A stretch of 35,092 nucleotides of DNA from Candidatus Tayloriibacteriota bacterium (GTDB lineage: Bacteria; Patescibacteriota; Minisyncoccia; Phycocordibacterales; CAIRYW01): assembly GCA_029288615.1 (NCBI GenBank), contig JARIGV010000025.1:1-35092 (forward strand), given 5' to 3'. This document shows, piece by piece, positions 23,370-30,715 of the stretch. Within the stretch, counting starts at the first letter, position 1. Each line of letters starts with the position of its first letter. The translations under genes and the position numbers were made by a program. The notes under the pieces were generated by a model. That model was not told where the DNA came from, searched no databases, and worked only from the letters and a program-made list of their open reading frames with translations.

Positions 23370-23977
23370 TAGGAGTTAAAAATTTTTGAAACGATTTCCT
23401 TGTGTACGTCGTCAATCGCCTGTTCTCCGTTGATCTCATTGAAAATAACTTTCGTATCGGTCTTATAGAGATCGATGATTGGTACGATTGCTTCTTCAAA
23501 CCATCCCATACGTCGTGCTATTGCATCCGCTTCATCATCATGCCGCGCTCGCTTCAAAAGTTTTTCTGTCGCCCACTCTTTCGATACGTTCATAAAAACA
23601 ATATGAACTTTAGCAAAGTCAAAAACTTTTGGCTTATCATAAAAATAAAAAATTGTATCAAGTATCGCTTTCTCAGCAAGTGTACGAGGAGACCCATCGA
23701 TGATCATGTGAGTATTTTCTTTGAAATCTCTCGCGATCACATTCGCCCACATCATTGATGCAAGAAAAGATGGCACAAAGTTTCCTGCATCAATAATTCT
23801 TTTAGCTTCATTTGCAGTGTATGTGCCCGTCTGCATGAATTTTCGAAATTCATCACCTGTTGCAACATAGAAAACATCTTGCGATGTATTTTTTTTAAGA
23901 TACTCAGAAAGAAGAGCGGTCTGCGTACCTTTGCCGCAGCCGCTTCTTCCTAAGAATACGAAGAGTTCTGGTTTCAT
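23369..23977 (-). CDS. adk: Adenylate kinase
   Basis: Interconverts ATP plus AMP with two ADP. The 202-residue protein has the P-loop GRSGCGKGT (residues 10-18), the AMP-binding TGDEFR (40-45) and DGSPRT (94-99), where the usual Phe of DGFPRT is replaced by Ser. The LID part is short and has no zinc-binding cysteines (RARHDDEADAIARRM). It lies 3 nt after secY and overlaps map by one base, the standard secY-adk-map order. Cytoplasmic. The Ser for Phe change is the only oddity; other NMP kinases are less likely given the gene order. Confidence 0.93.
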   Translation of the reverse strand: MKPELFVFLGRSGCGKGTQTALLSEYLKKNTSQDVFYVATGDEFRKFMQTGTYTANEAKRIIDAGNFVPSFLASMMWANVIARDFKENTHMIIDGSPRTLAEKAILDTIFYFYDKPKVFDFAKVHIVFMNVSKEWATEKLLKRARHDDEADAIARRMGWFEEAIVPIIDLYKTDTKVIFNEINGEQAIDDVHKEIVSKIFNS

Positions 23978-23980
23978 TCT

Positions 23981-25255
23981 TTAATATTCTCGCATTGAGA
24001 TCTGTGCGTCAACTTTTTTGACGAGATCAATCACCACTGAGACAACGATAAGAAGCGCTGTACCACCGATTGCAACAGATGTAATTCCTGTGATCGCTTT
24101 CATGGCAAGTGGAAGCACTGCAACGAAGCCAAGGAATGTTGCGCCAACAAGAGTGATTCGTGTAAGGATCTTTGCGATATATTCAGATGTAGATTGTCCT
24201 GGGCGAACTCCAGGAATAAACGCACCACTCTTCTGGAGATTTTCTGCGATCTGATGTGGATCGAAAGTGACCGCTGTGTAGAAGTATGTGAAGAGGAATA
24301 CAAAGAGGAAATAAAGGATCGCGTATGTCCATCCATTTGCAAGCCATGAAAGAATAGTCGCCGCGACATCGTGAATTGTTCCTGTAGGATAGCTTCCGAT
24401 CACGAAGTTTAAAATAAGCTGTGGGAAAAGAAGGATTGAGAGAGCGAAGATGATTGGAATTACTCCGGCCTGATTAAGACGAAGTGGAAGATATGTTGAA
24501 ACACCTCCGTACACTCGATTACCTCGTACACGCTTTGCGTACGTCACAGGAATTGGTCGTTCCGCTTCTGTGATATAGACCACCGCATACACAATGAGGA
24601 ATGCTACCGCAACGAAAAGAATATAGAGAGCGAGTTTTGACTGATCGTATGAGAAGAGCACCTGGCTGATACCTCGAGGAAGCGCCGCAACGATACCAGA
24701 GAAAATAATGAGTGATACTCCGTTTCCAATTCCAAATTCAGTAATGAGCTCACCGAGCCACATGAGAAGGATTGAACCTGTTGTAATCACCACAACGTTC
24801 ACTGTGAAATCAAAAGATGAAAGATTTCCAAGGATCGCCTGTTTTTCAAGAAGAATGATAAAACCGATAGACTGCACAAGAGCGAGAGGAACAGCAAGAA
24901 GACGTGAGTACTGGCTGAATTTCTTTCGTCCTGCCTCCCCTTCTTCCTGATACATGCGCTTGAGACCATCAAACATCATTGTAAGAAGCTGCATGATGAT
25001 CGATGCAGTAATGTAAGGACCAACGCCGAGCATCACGAGAGAGAGGTTTGAAAGTCCTCCTCCAGAGAAAACGTTGAGAAGTCCGAAGAATTGGTTATTT
25101 GCAAAAAATGCGACGAGTTTTACACGGTCAATTCCTGGAATTGGGATTGAAGCAAGCGCACGGAAAACAACAAGAGCTCCGAGCGTAAAAAGAATTCGCG
25201 TACGGAGAGTCTTGTCTTCGAATACAAGTCTTATTTTTTCGAGAAATGTTTGCAT
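23981..25255 (-). CDS. secY: Protein translocase subunit SecY
   Basis: The channel subunit of the Sec translocon, 424 residues, normal length. About ten membrane helices can be followed. Family landmarks include PIPGID near residue 37, SGGGLSNLSLVMLGVGPYITASIIMQ, the cytoplasmic EEGEAGRKKFSQYSRLLA loop, the ITEAERPIPVTYAKR loop that contacts SecA and the ribosome, and FIPGVRPGQSTSEYI. It follows rplO by 10 nt and precedes adk by 3 nt. The giant surface protein with its signal peptide is an obvious substrate nearby. Confidence 0.98.
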   Translation of the reverse strand: MQTFLEKIRLVFEDKTLRTRILFTLGALVVFRALASIPIPGIDRVKLVAFFANNQFFGLLNVFSGGGLSNLSLVMLGVGPYITASIIMQLLTMMFDGLKRMYQEEGEAGRKKFSQYSRLLAVPLALVQSIGFIILLEKQAILGNLSSFDFTVNVVVITTGSILLMWLGELITEFGIGNGVSLIIFSGIVAALPRGISQVLFSYDQSKLALYILFVAVAFLIVYAVVYITEAERPIPVTYAKRVRGNRVYGGVSTYLPLRLNQAGVIPIIFALSILLFPQLILNFVIGSYPTGTIHDVAATILSWLANGWTYAILYFLFVFLFTYFYTAVTFDPHQIAENLQKSGAFIPGVRPGQSTSEYIAKILTRITLVGATFLGFVAVLPLAMKAITGITSVAIGGTALLIVVSVVIDLVKKVDAQISMREY

Positions 25256-25265
25256 AGAATGAAAC

Positions 25266-25715
25266 TTATTTTACTTCGCCTCCGGCCTTTTCGATAAGGG
25301 CGCGGACTGAAGCTGACACCATAACTCCTGAAACAGTGAGTTTCTTAGAGAGCTTTGATTCTTTTGAATCTCCAAGAATTTTCATCTTTGGAATTCGTCC
25401 TTTATATGTAGAAACAATTTTTGATGCGATAAGAGTTTCAGGATTTACTGCCGCTCCATTGTCAAAATGTTTTTCGATAGATGAAAGAGTGACAACAACC
25501 GGCTTCACTTCGATGCTCAAGTTGCTGTTCTTTCCACGTCCTCGAAGTTTTGGAAGTCGTTTAATAGCATCTCGGATTTCTGGGCGGATCTTGTGACCTG
25601 CGCGAGATTTCTGTCCTTTTGTTCCTCGTCCCGCAGTCTTACCACGCTTTCCTCCACGAGCAACAGTCATTCGCTTTTTGTTCTTTGTTTTTCTTTTGAG
25701 TGTATGTAGCTGCAT
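25266..25715 (-). CDS. rplO: 50S ribosomal protein L15 (uL15)
   Basis: 149-residue uL15 with the Gly-rich N-terminal tail (TVARGGKRGKTAGRGTKGQ, RAGHK) that reaches into the 50S core and a C-terminal globular domain (TLIASKIVSTYKGRIPKMKILG, LTVSGVMVSASVRALIEKAGGEV). It follows rpsE by 6 nt; the rpmD gene normally found between them is missing, as is typical of CPR bacteria. AT-rich spacer without a Shine-Dalgarno motif. Confidence 0.97.
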   Translation of the reverse strand: MQLHTLKRKTKNKKRMTVARGGKRGKTAGRGTKGQKSRAGHKIRPEIRDAIKRLPKLRGRGKNSNLSIEVKPVVVTLSSIEKHFDNGAAVNPETLIASKIVSTYKGRIPKMKILGDSKESKLSKKLTVSGVMVSASVRALIEKAGGEVK

Positions 25716-25721
25716 GGTGGT

Positions 25722-26360
25722 TTATTTATTTGTTACAACCGCGTCTCTGTTTGTCTCTCGGGGCTTCTTAAGCATAGAGAGAGCCTTAATAGCTGCACGA
25801 GCGATGTTGAGTTTGTTCTTTGATGGAGAGCGAAGTTTCGTATTGATGTCTTTAATACCAGCAAGTTCTACAACATCTCGTACTGCGCTTCCAGCAACAA
25901 TTCCCTTTCCTTTTGCGATAGAGAGAGTCACTCGTGCGCTCTTTTCTTTTGCAGATACTTCATGAGGAATCATCATATCTTTTGTAAGATTGATTTTGAT
26001 TGCCTTTCGTTTTGCTGCGCGATATGCCTTCTCGATTGCAAGAGCAGTATCTCCTGCTTTTCCAGTCGCAACACCAACCATTCCCTTTCGGTTTCCAACA
26101 ACGAGTGATACTGAGAAGCTGAATCGTCGTCCTCCTGAAGCAACTCGAGTCACACGTCGAATATCGATGATCTTCTGATCAAATTCTGGTTTTGCTCGGG
26201 GCTCGCGTCGAGGCTTTCGCTCATTCTTTCCAAAAGATTTTTTGTCTCCTCTTCGGTCGAAAGGTTTCTTTTCCTCAGGCGCAGGTGCAGCTGCAGTAGT
26301 TTCTGCCGCTACGGGAGCTTCTGTGTTTACTTCTGGATTTGTATTAATTTCGTCTGCCAT
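25722..26360 (-). CDS. rpsE: 30S ribosomal protein S5 (uS5) with N-terminal extension
   Basis: 212 residues. The S5 fold begins near residue 60 (FDQKIIDIRRVTRVASGGRRFSFSVSLVVGNRKGMVGV) and includes the GIVAGSAVRDVVELAGI segment. The first 58 residues are an added tail, acidic and Ala-rich first (1-31) and then basic (32-57). S5 lies at the mRNA entry site and affects decoding accuracy, so the extension would protrude near the entry channel; its role is unknown. Within the operon, 9 nt after rplR. Confidence 0.96.
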   Translation of the reverse strand: MADEINTNPEVNTEAPVAAETTAAAPAPEEKKPFDRRGDKKSFGKNERKPRREPRAKPEFDQKIIDIRRVTRVASGGRRFSFSVSLVVGNRKGMVGVATGKAGDTALAIEKAYRAAKRKAIKINLTKDMMIPHEVSAKEKSARVTLSIAKGKGIVAGSAVRDVVELAGIKDINTKLRSPSKNKLNIARAAIKALSMLKKPRETNRDAVVTNK

Positions 26361-26369
26361 AATTTTGTA

Positions 26370-26720
26370 TTAAAAAGATAGTCCTGCATTTCGTGCAGCA
26401 TCAGCGATCGCCTTTACTCGTCCTGTGTAAATGAATCCTCCTCGGTCGAAAACAACCTTCTTGATATTCTTTTCTGCTGCTTTCTTTGCGAGATCCTCTC
26501 CTACTTTCACAGCCTGCTCTGTTTTATTTTTTGCTTTGATAGTCATTCCAGATGAAGAAGCAAGAGTCTTTCCAGCCTCATCATCAATAAGCTGAGCGTA
26601 GATGAATTTATTTGACTTGAAGATAGAAAGTCGTGGTACAGAAGAAGTGCCAGAAATCTTTGCTCGAATTCTTCGGTGTCGCACTACTCTTTTTACTGTT
26701 TTTGAATTTGTCTTTGCCAT
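26370..26720 (-). CDS. rplR: 50S ribosomal protein L18 (uL18)
   Basis: 116-residue uL18, the 5S rRNA-binding protein. The family features are [44 protein letters not shown] and the C-terminal [28 protein letters not shown]. Standard position between rplF and rpsE. Confidence 0.97.
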   Translation of the reverse strand: MAKTNSKTVKRVVRHRRIRAKISGTSSVPRLSIFKSNKFIYAQLIDDEAGKTLASSSGMTIKAKNKTEQAVKVGEDLAKKAAEKNIKKVVFDRGGFIYTGRVKAIADAARNAGLSF

Positions 26721-26742
26721 AGCTTTCTATAATTCTTTTATT

Positions 26743-27273
26743 TTACACAGACTTCTTACCCTGCTTCATAGCGATAACTTCGCCTTCATAACGAATTCCT
26801 TTGCCTTTGTAAGGCTCTGGTTTTTTGTTATCGCGAAGCTTTGCTGCGAACGCACCGACAGCATCCTTATCAATTCCTGACACTGTAATGATGCTCTTCT
26901 CGATTGTTGTCTTAAGTCCTTCTGGAATTTCAATTGTTACAGGATGAGAGAATCCAAGAGCGAAGACAAGAGTATTCCCTTTTACTTCTCCCTTGTATCC
27001 GATTCCTTCGATCTGAAGCTTTTTATCGAAACCTTTTGTCACACCAGTGATCATATTTGAAATGTGAGAAGCATATGTTCCCCAGAAAGATGACATCTGT
27101 CCTTTATCTCCTTTTGGAACAATCGTTACATCTTTGTCAGAAATAGTGATTTCGTAATCAGCTGGAAAATCTCGCTTGAGTTCCCCCTTTGCACCTTTGA
27201 CAGTCAAAGTACCGTTTGCGAATGTTGCTGTCGCTCCCTGAAGTTCTATAGATTGTTTTCCGATTCGTGACAT
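26743..27273 (-). CDS. rplF: 50S ribosomal protein L6 (uL6)
   Basis: 176 residues with the two-fold repeated L6 domains; SRIGKQSIEL at the start, then GFDKKLQIEGIGYKGEV in the middle and PEPYKGKGIRYEGEVIAMKQGKKS at the end, the conserved rRNA-binding tail. L6 sits near the factor-binding site of the 50S subunit. Spacing is 21 nt after rpsH, with an AT-rich spacer. Confidence 0.97.
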   Translation of the reverse strand: MSRIGKQSIELQGATATFANGTLTVKGAKGELKRDFPADYEITISDKDVTIVPKGDKGQMSSFWGTYASHISNMITGVTKGFDKKLQIEGIGYKGEVKGNTLVFALGFSHPVTIEIPEGLKTTIEKSIITVSGIDKDAVGAFAAKLRDNKKPEPYKGKGIRYEGEVIAMKQGKKSV

Positions 27274-27294
27274 TGGCTTTATTTAAATGATGTA

Positions 27295-27690
27295 TTACCA
27301 GAGTTCAAAGAGAACTTCTCCTCCAACCTTTTCTTTTCGTGCTTCAACAGATGAGAGAACACCTTTTGGAGTTGAAACAATCTGAATTCCATATCCACTC
27401 TTTACTGATCGCATTGAGTCTGAACCTCGGTAGATGCGATGTGAAAGCTTTGATACTCGTTTTGCATCAGATACCTTTGGTGATCCATCTTCTTCGTATG
27501 CGATTTCAATATCAAATGACTTTCCTATTTTCTTTCCTTTCTTTGAAAAGCTCTTTACGTAGCCTTCTTTTTCCAAAACAACAAGAATAGATTCAACAAA
27601 CTTTGAATATGGAAAAGTAATAGTCTGCTGGCTAGCTTTGCCGGCGTTCTTGATTTTAATGATGAGGTTTGAAACTTTATCGCTTACCAT
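27295..27690 (-). CDS. rpsH: 30S ribosomal protein S8 (uS8)
   Basis: 131 residues; N-terminal VSNLIIKIKNAGKASQQTITFPYSKFVESIL and the C-terminal signature STPKGVLSSVEARKEKVGGEVLFELW are typical. S8 binds 16S rRNA helix 21 and in other bacteria represses the spc operon through its mRNA. Its start overlaps the end of rpsN by 7 nt, so the two are translationally coupled. Confidence 0.97.
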   Translation of the reverse strand: MVSDKVSNLIIKIKNAGKASQQTITFPYSKFVESILVVLEKEGYVKSFSKKGKKIGKSFDIEIAYEEDGSPKVSDAKRVSKLSHRIYRGSDSMRSVKSGYGIQIVSTPKGVLSSVEARKEKVGGEVLFELW

Positions 27691-27869
27691 GATGATTTCT
27701 TAATTCCTGGGATCTTTCCTTCATTCGCAGCCTCTCTAAAGCAAACTCGGCAGAGATCAAAATCTCTCATATAACCTCGTTTCTTTCCGCAGCGAAAACA
27801 GCGTCGTACGACTCGAGTCGAGAATTTCGGTGTCTTTTTTGACCGTGCGATTGTTGAAGTTTTTGACAT
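27684..27869 (-). CDS. rpsN: 30S ribosomal protein S14, zinc-binding type (uS14)
   Basis: 61 residues of the short zinc-binding form: CFRCGKKRGYMRDFDLCRVCFREAA carries the two CxxC pairs that bind zinc. The frame is open to an ATG at 27887, but the ATG at 27869 was chosen because the N-terminus then matches the family and the upstream six codons are unlike it. This is the first gene of the second ribosomal transcription unit, about 27 nt after a predicted start. In most bacteria it directly follows rplE; here 2 kb and four foreign-looking genes lie between. Confidence 0.96.
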   Translation of the reverse strand: MSKTSTIARSKKTPKFSTRVVRRCFRCGKKRGYMRDFDLCRVCFREAANEGKIPGIKKSSW

Positions 27870-27902
27870 ATTAGAAAAATAGCTCAAACGAGCGTGGAAG
27901 AC

Positions 27903-27931
27903 ATACTAACAAGAGTCGAAGGCTATGTCAA
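27903..27931 (-). promoter_or_regulatory. Promoter of the rpsN-to-map operon
   Basis: On the minus strand TTGACA (27931-27926), 17 nt, TAGTAT (27908-27903) with TGT before the -10 (extended). Predicted start near 27896. Confidence 0.8.
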
Positions 27932-28001
27932 ATGATTTTTGCCTTATTTTGAGCCCTCAAAACAAAAGTTTAGCCTGGGAACTGAGCGGCCCGAATATTT
28001 A

Positions 28002-28029
28002 TTGACTTTTCACCTAAAAGTGGTATAAT
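28002..28029 (+). promoter_or_regulatory. Strong promoter for the 28152-28541 gene
   Basis: TTGACT (28002-28007), 16 nt, TATAAT (28024-28029) with TGG before it (TGGTATAAT, extended -10). Predicted start near 28036; leader about 116 nt. It is divergent from the rpsN promoter, about 70 bp away. Confidence 0.85.
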
Positions 28030-28059
28030 ACCGCAAAAGAACATTGATATTTTGGCTCT

Positions 28060-28113
28060 GTAGAGCGGGCTTTTCTTCCTTTAGACCTTTAAAGCAAGGA
28101 ACGCTCGCTCTAC
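28060..28113 (+). promoter_or_regulatory. Long imperfect hairpin in the leader of the 28152 gene
   Basis: GTAGAGCG (28060-28067) pairs with CGCTCTAC (28106-28113), and TTCCTT (28076-28081) with AAGGAA (28096-28101) inside. After it the leader is unpaired and rich in C and A up to the ATG at 28152. Confidence 0.6.
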
Positions 28114-28151
28114 CCTAACATTAACCACAACACCAGAGCGGCGAACAAGAC

Positions 28152-28541
28152 ATGAAACCAGTCACCTACTTCCGCAAGATTCAGAAAAAGAAAAAAACCC
28201 TCCGCCAGACGAATGGATTCGTCGGCCGCCCAATCCCCGGCATCGTGCAAAGCAGAGCGCTTTCCGCAACTATCGAGCTCAAGATCGAGCGCCTGACGCA
28301 GATCCAATGCGCCATGATCTTTTTTGTGTGTTGCATTGCGATCAGCGCCGGGTACCTCTTCATGGTGCCCTACGAGCTTCACACGCTCAGAGCAAACTTC
28401 GATGGCACCATGTTTGGCGCTGAACTGGCTCTCCTTTCGGCGGCCATCTTCGCCACCGTGGTATGGAATTTCGAATCGCTCGTACCTCTCGAGCGAGTTC
28501 CGGAAGCCCAGAAAATGCCCAGGCGTCTCTATGTGCGCTAA
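28152..28541 (+). CDS. Unassigned small membrane protein (129 aa)
   Basis: Not recognised. A very basic N-terminus (RKIQKKKKTLRQ) and two hydrophobic segments (about 53-71 and 88-105), then a short polar tail. By the positive-inside rule both ends should be cytoplasmic with a short outside loop around 72-87. GC content and codon choice are like the 6000 and 33663 genes and unlike the ribosomal genes around it. It has a strong promoter, a structured leader, no Shine-Dalgarno motif and its own terminator. It is the first of four genes that split the ribosomal cluster. Shadow frames on the other strand lack these signals. Confidence 0.75.
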   Translation: MKPVTYFRKIQKKKKTLRQTNGFVGRPIPGIVQSRALSATIELKIERLTQIQCAMIFFVCCIAISAGYLFMVPYELHTLRANFDGTMFGAELALLSAAIFATVVWNFESLVPLERVPEAQKMPRRLYVR

Positions 28542-28567
28542 TTAAAGAGCTAAAATCCAACCCAAGA

Positions 28568-28604
28568 AAGCGGCCGGTTCCCTGTGAATCGGCCGCTTCT
28601 CTGT
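28568..28604 (+). terminator. Rho-independent terminator after the 28152-28541 gene
   Basis: AAGCGGCCG (28568-28576) pairs with CGGCCGCTT (28590-28598), with GTTC/GAAT extending the stem; then CTCTGTTTTAT. T-tract imperfect. Confidence 0.75.
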
Positions 28605-28668
28605 TTTATAAAAACTGACAACCAACACGGTATGACTATTTCGTAAAAAATGATACTGTAAAAAAAGT

Positions 28669-29019
28669 ATGAAGAAAGTCCTTTTGATATCCGAAAACGT
28701 AGCCTTCGCGAAACACCTGGGCGGAATGGCGAGCGACAACCTGATCTACTACGATTGCCCGGGCGATGCTATGCAGAGCCTTATGGCTCGTAAGCGAAAT
28801 GAATTTGGTGCCATTTTCCTGGATCCGGAATTTTCGGAAAACACTCTAGGCGATGTGATCGCTTTCGTGAGGAAAATCAAAGTCAAAGTGCCGATCGTCA
28901 TTCTTGCGGAAGAAGGCTACAAACTGCCGCCCGACGCCAAGAAAGACAACGTCACTTTTGTCGTCCGCGACATTGAGACTGTGGCGGAAGAGATCGAGCG
29001 CTACGCTAAAGCGGCGTAG
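28669..29019 (+). CDS. Receiver-like (CheY-fold) single-domain protein
   Basis: 116 residues with the alternating strand-helix pattern of a response-regulator receiver: KVLLISEN (strand 1), helix, NLIYYDC (strand 2), helix, FGAIFLDPEF (strand 3), helix, VPIVILAEEG (strand 4), helix, VTFVVRD (strand 5), helix. D52 in FLDPE is at the phospho-acceptor position. The acidic pair after strand 1 is reduced to one Glu (SEN), the Ser/Thr after strand 4 is Ala, and the conserved Lys after strand 5 is replaced by Arg, so it is probably a degenerate receiver that does not use normal phosphotransfer. No output domain and no kinase nearby. Own terminator follows; the promoter is not clear. Confidence 0.65.
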   Translation: MKKVLLISENVAFAKHLGGMASDNLIYYDCPGDAMQSLMARKRNEFGAIFLDPEFSENTLGDVIAFVRKIKVKVPIVILAEEGYKLPPDAKKDNVTFVVRDIETVAEEIERYAKAA

Positions 29020-29037
29020 AAAGACACAGATAGAGAG

Positions 29038-29060
29038 AGCAGCATTACGCTGCTATTTTT
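29038..29060 (+). terminator. Rho-independent terminator after the receiver-like gene
   Basis: AGCAGC (29038-29043), loop ATTAC, GCTGCT (29049-29054), then ATTTTTATTTATT. Confidence 0.75.
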
Positions 29061-29065
29061 ATTTA

Positions 29066-29093
29066 TTGTCATTTTTTAGAAAAGGAATATGAT
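29066..29093 (+). promoter_or_regulatory. Promoter for the 29106-29480 gene
   Basis: TTGTCA (29066-29071), 16 nt, TATGAT (29088-29093). Predicted start near 29100, about 5 nt before the ATG. Confidence 0.6.
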
Positions 29094-29105
29094 CTAGAAA
29101 GCCAT

Positions 29106-29480
29106 ATGTACGTAATTTCTTTCACAATGACTGGCACGTCTTGGAAGTGTGTGCGTGATTGGCAGGAACAAGCAGAGATGCTTGCAGAAAACCTTTCAGG
29201 GCAACTTTTCCAAAACCCGAAATACCCCAGAGTCATCCTCATTACAGCTACAATAGATGTAGAAGACGAAACAATCGATCAATGTATCGACCAATTTGTG
29301 GAAAGTGTTCCCACACCACATATCATATTCAGCATGAAACACCCTGCTGTAGGAGAAACAACGGGTGGAGTATGCGGAGCGTGCTTAGGAATAATATTTC
29401 ACGATGCAAATGCAGACGTGAGACACAGCAAGAAATATCGTCCTATGCACTCGTCACCAGAAACAAAACGCCGCTCATGA
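29106..29480 (+). CDS. Small unassigned protein (124 aa)
   Basis: Not recognised. An alpha/beta protein: strand (YVISFTMT), helix (DWQEQAEMLAENLSGQLF), strand (RVILITATIDV), helix (TIDQCIDQFVESV), strand (HIIFSMKH), then a Gly/Cys-containing segment (GETTGGVCGACLGIIFHDANAD) and a basic tail. Three of its four Cys lie in or near the middle and end; there is no clear zinc motif. No signal or membrane span. The stop codon lies in the loop of the terminator. Base composition is closer to the ordinary genes here than to the GC-rich set. Confidence 0.65.
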   Translation: MYVISFTMTGTSWKCVRDWQEQAEMLAENLSGQLFQNPKYPRVILITATIDVEDETIDQCIDQFVESVPTPHIIFSMKHPAVGETTGGVCGACLGIIFHDANADVRHSKKYRPMHSSPETKRRS

Positions 29481-29495
29481 TCTGCGGCAATTTTT
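29470..29495. terminator. Terminator between convergent small genes
   Basis: GCCGC (29470-29474) and GCGGC (29484-29488) followed by AATTTTTAT on plus; on minus the same stem is followed by GTTTTGTTT. Confidence 0.65.
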
Positions 29496-29514
29496 ATAAA
29501 AAATTCCGACTTAT

Positions 29515-29781
29515 TTAAGCCGGACGAAACTTTAGCCTCCAGACCACTTTGATGTGGCTGAAGCAGATTACTGCAAGCACAATGAAGGCGACCTTGATAT
29601 CAATCGTGAATACGCCATCGAGAATAACCTTGGTTACCCGCAAAAACCATGGGTCCGAACTTTGTGCAGCAAAGAAATACGGACCTTTTTCAAAGCCCAT
29701 GCCAAGCAGGAAAGAAAAAATTCCAATAAGGGTTAGGAAAAAAGCTCCGACGGAGCAAAGAACAAAACGAACGATTTTCAT
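29515..29781 (-). CDS. Small two-span membrane protein (88 aa)
   Basis: Not recognised. From the ATG at 29781 the protein has a first span (about residues 5-27, FVLCSVGAFFLTLIGIFSFLLGM), a 30-residue outside loop (GFEKGPYFFAAQSSDPWFLRVTK) and a second span (about 58-78, IDIKVAFIVLAVICFSHIKVV), with a basic end (WRLKFRPA). The start at 29781 was preferred over an ATG at 29802, because TATATA lies between the two. Its promoter overlaps the T-tract of the terminator that ends the upstream ribosomal operon. Convergent with the 29106-29480 gene. Confidence 0.65.
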   Translation of the reverse strand: MKIVRFVLCSVGAFFLTLIGIFSFLLGMGFEKGPYFFAAQSSDPWFLRVTKVILDGVFTIDIKVAFIVLAVICFSHIKVVWRLKFRPA

Positions 29782-29790
29782 ATGTTTCCA

Positions 29791-29818
29791 TATATAACAC
29801 ATGGAGATATAAAAACAA
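29791..29818 (-). promoter_or_regulatory. Promoter for the two-span membrane protein gene
   Basis: On the minus strand TTGTTT (29818-29813), 16 nt, TATATA (29796-29791). The predicted start is about 3 nt before the ATG at 29781. The -35 is made from the T-tract of the preceding terminator. Confidence 0.5.
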
Positions 29819-29848
29819 AAACCCGGCGCCTTAGGCGCCGGGTTTTTT
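29810..29848. terminator. Strong terminator of the rpsS-to-rplE operon
   Basis: ACCCGGCGCC (29821-29830), loop TTA, GGCGCCGGGT (29834-29843): 10-bp GC-rich stem, followed on the minus strand by TTTTTGTTTTT. It would also work on the plus strand. It lies directly after rplE and closes the first ribosomal unit. Confidence 0.92.
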
Positions 29849-29859
29849 AAAATTTATAT

Positions 29860-30402
29860 TTATTTATTTCCAGGCTTTACGAATGGAAATCCGAGAGCTT
29901 CGAAGAATGCTCTGTTCTCTTCCTTGTTCTTTGCTGTCGTAACAATCGTGATTGCAAGTCCGAAAACATCTTTTACATCTTCGTCTGCTGTCTCAGGGAA
30001 AATTGTGTGTTCCTTGATACCGAGGTTAAGTGCGCTGACATCCACTGCGCTCTCTTTGATACCACGGAAGTCTTTTGTTCGAGGAAGTGCGATGTTGATA
30101 AGCTTCTCTACGAAGTTCATCATTCGCTCACCACGAATTGTTGTCTGGAATGCTACTGGATCACCCTGTCGCACTTTGAAAGACGCGATAGATTTCTTTG
30201 CCCCCTTCTCTGCTGCCTTCTGACCTGTGATGCGAGAAAGGCGGTTCTCAATGAGTTCTTTCTTTTTCTTATCTTTAAGAGATCCAATACCTGAAGACAC
30301 AATGATCTTCACGAGCTTTGGAGACTGCATAACGTTTGTATAACCAAACTTTCCTTTGAGATGCTCGAATGCCTTATTCTGTTTTTCTTTGATAGCGATC
30401 AT
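29860..30402 (-). CDS. rplE: 50S ribosomal protein L5 (uL5)
   Basis: 180 residues; contacts 5S rRNA and the P-site tRNA region. Family features: GYTNVMQSPKLVKIIVSSGIGSLKDKK, ITGQKAAEKGAKKSIASFKVRQGDPVAFQTTIRGERMMNFVEKLINIALPRTKDFRGI, and GIKEHTIFPE near the end. The frame is open upstream into rplX, but the ATG at 30402, 4 nt after the rplX stop, gives the standard length. Last gene of the first ribosomal unit, followed by a strong terminator rather than rpsN. Confidence 0.97.
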   Translation of the reverse strand: MIAIKEKQNKAFEHLKGKFGYTNVMQSPKLVKIIVSSGIGSLKDKKKKELIENRLSRITGQKAAEKGAKKSIASFKVRQGDPVAFQTTIRGERMMNFVEKLINIALPRTKDFRGIKESAVDVSALNLGIKEHTIFPETADEDVKDVFGLAITIVTTAKNKEENRAFFEALGFPFVKPGNK

Positions 30403-30406
30403 AAAT

Positions 30407-30706
30407 TTATATTTCTTTTCCTGTCTTTCGAGCGATTCGAACCTTGTTTCCACCGCCTACTTTAAAACCAACTCGTGTTCCCTTATTACCTTCAACAAGA
30501 GCAACATTTGAAATATGAATTGGCATTGTGACATCGATGATCTGTCCTTTCTGATTTGTGCGAGTTGCTCGCTGGTGCTTCTTTACAACATTCACTCCTT
30601 CAATGAGAACGAGATCATGTTTTGGAAATACACGAAGAACCTTTCCTTTCTTTCCTTTGTCCTTTCCTGTAAGCACTATGATGTTGTCTGATTTCTTGAT
30701 CTTCAT
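30407..30706 (-). CDS. rplX: 50S ribosomal protein L24 (uL24)
   Basis: 99 residues with the KOW motif (IIVLTGKDKGKKGKVLRVFPKHDLVLIEGVNVV) and HQRATRTNQKGQIIDVTMPIHISNVALV. It starts 50S assembly at the 5-prime end of 23S rRNA. Placed between rplN and rplE as usual, with 4-9 nt spacers. Confidence 0.97.
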   Translation of the reverse strand: MKIKKSDNIIVLTGKDKGKKGKVLRVFPKHDLVLIEGVNVVKKHQRATRTNQKGQIIDVTMPIHISNVALVEGNKGTRVGFKVGGGNKVRIARKTGKEI

Positions 30707-30715
30707 ATCTGTATA

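Noticed and set aside
25716-25721. A missed rpmD (L30) gene between rpsE and rplO
   Set aside because: Only 6 nt separate the two genes, so there is no room; absence is real and fits the inferred lineage.
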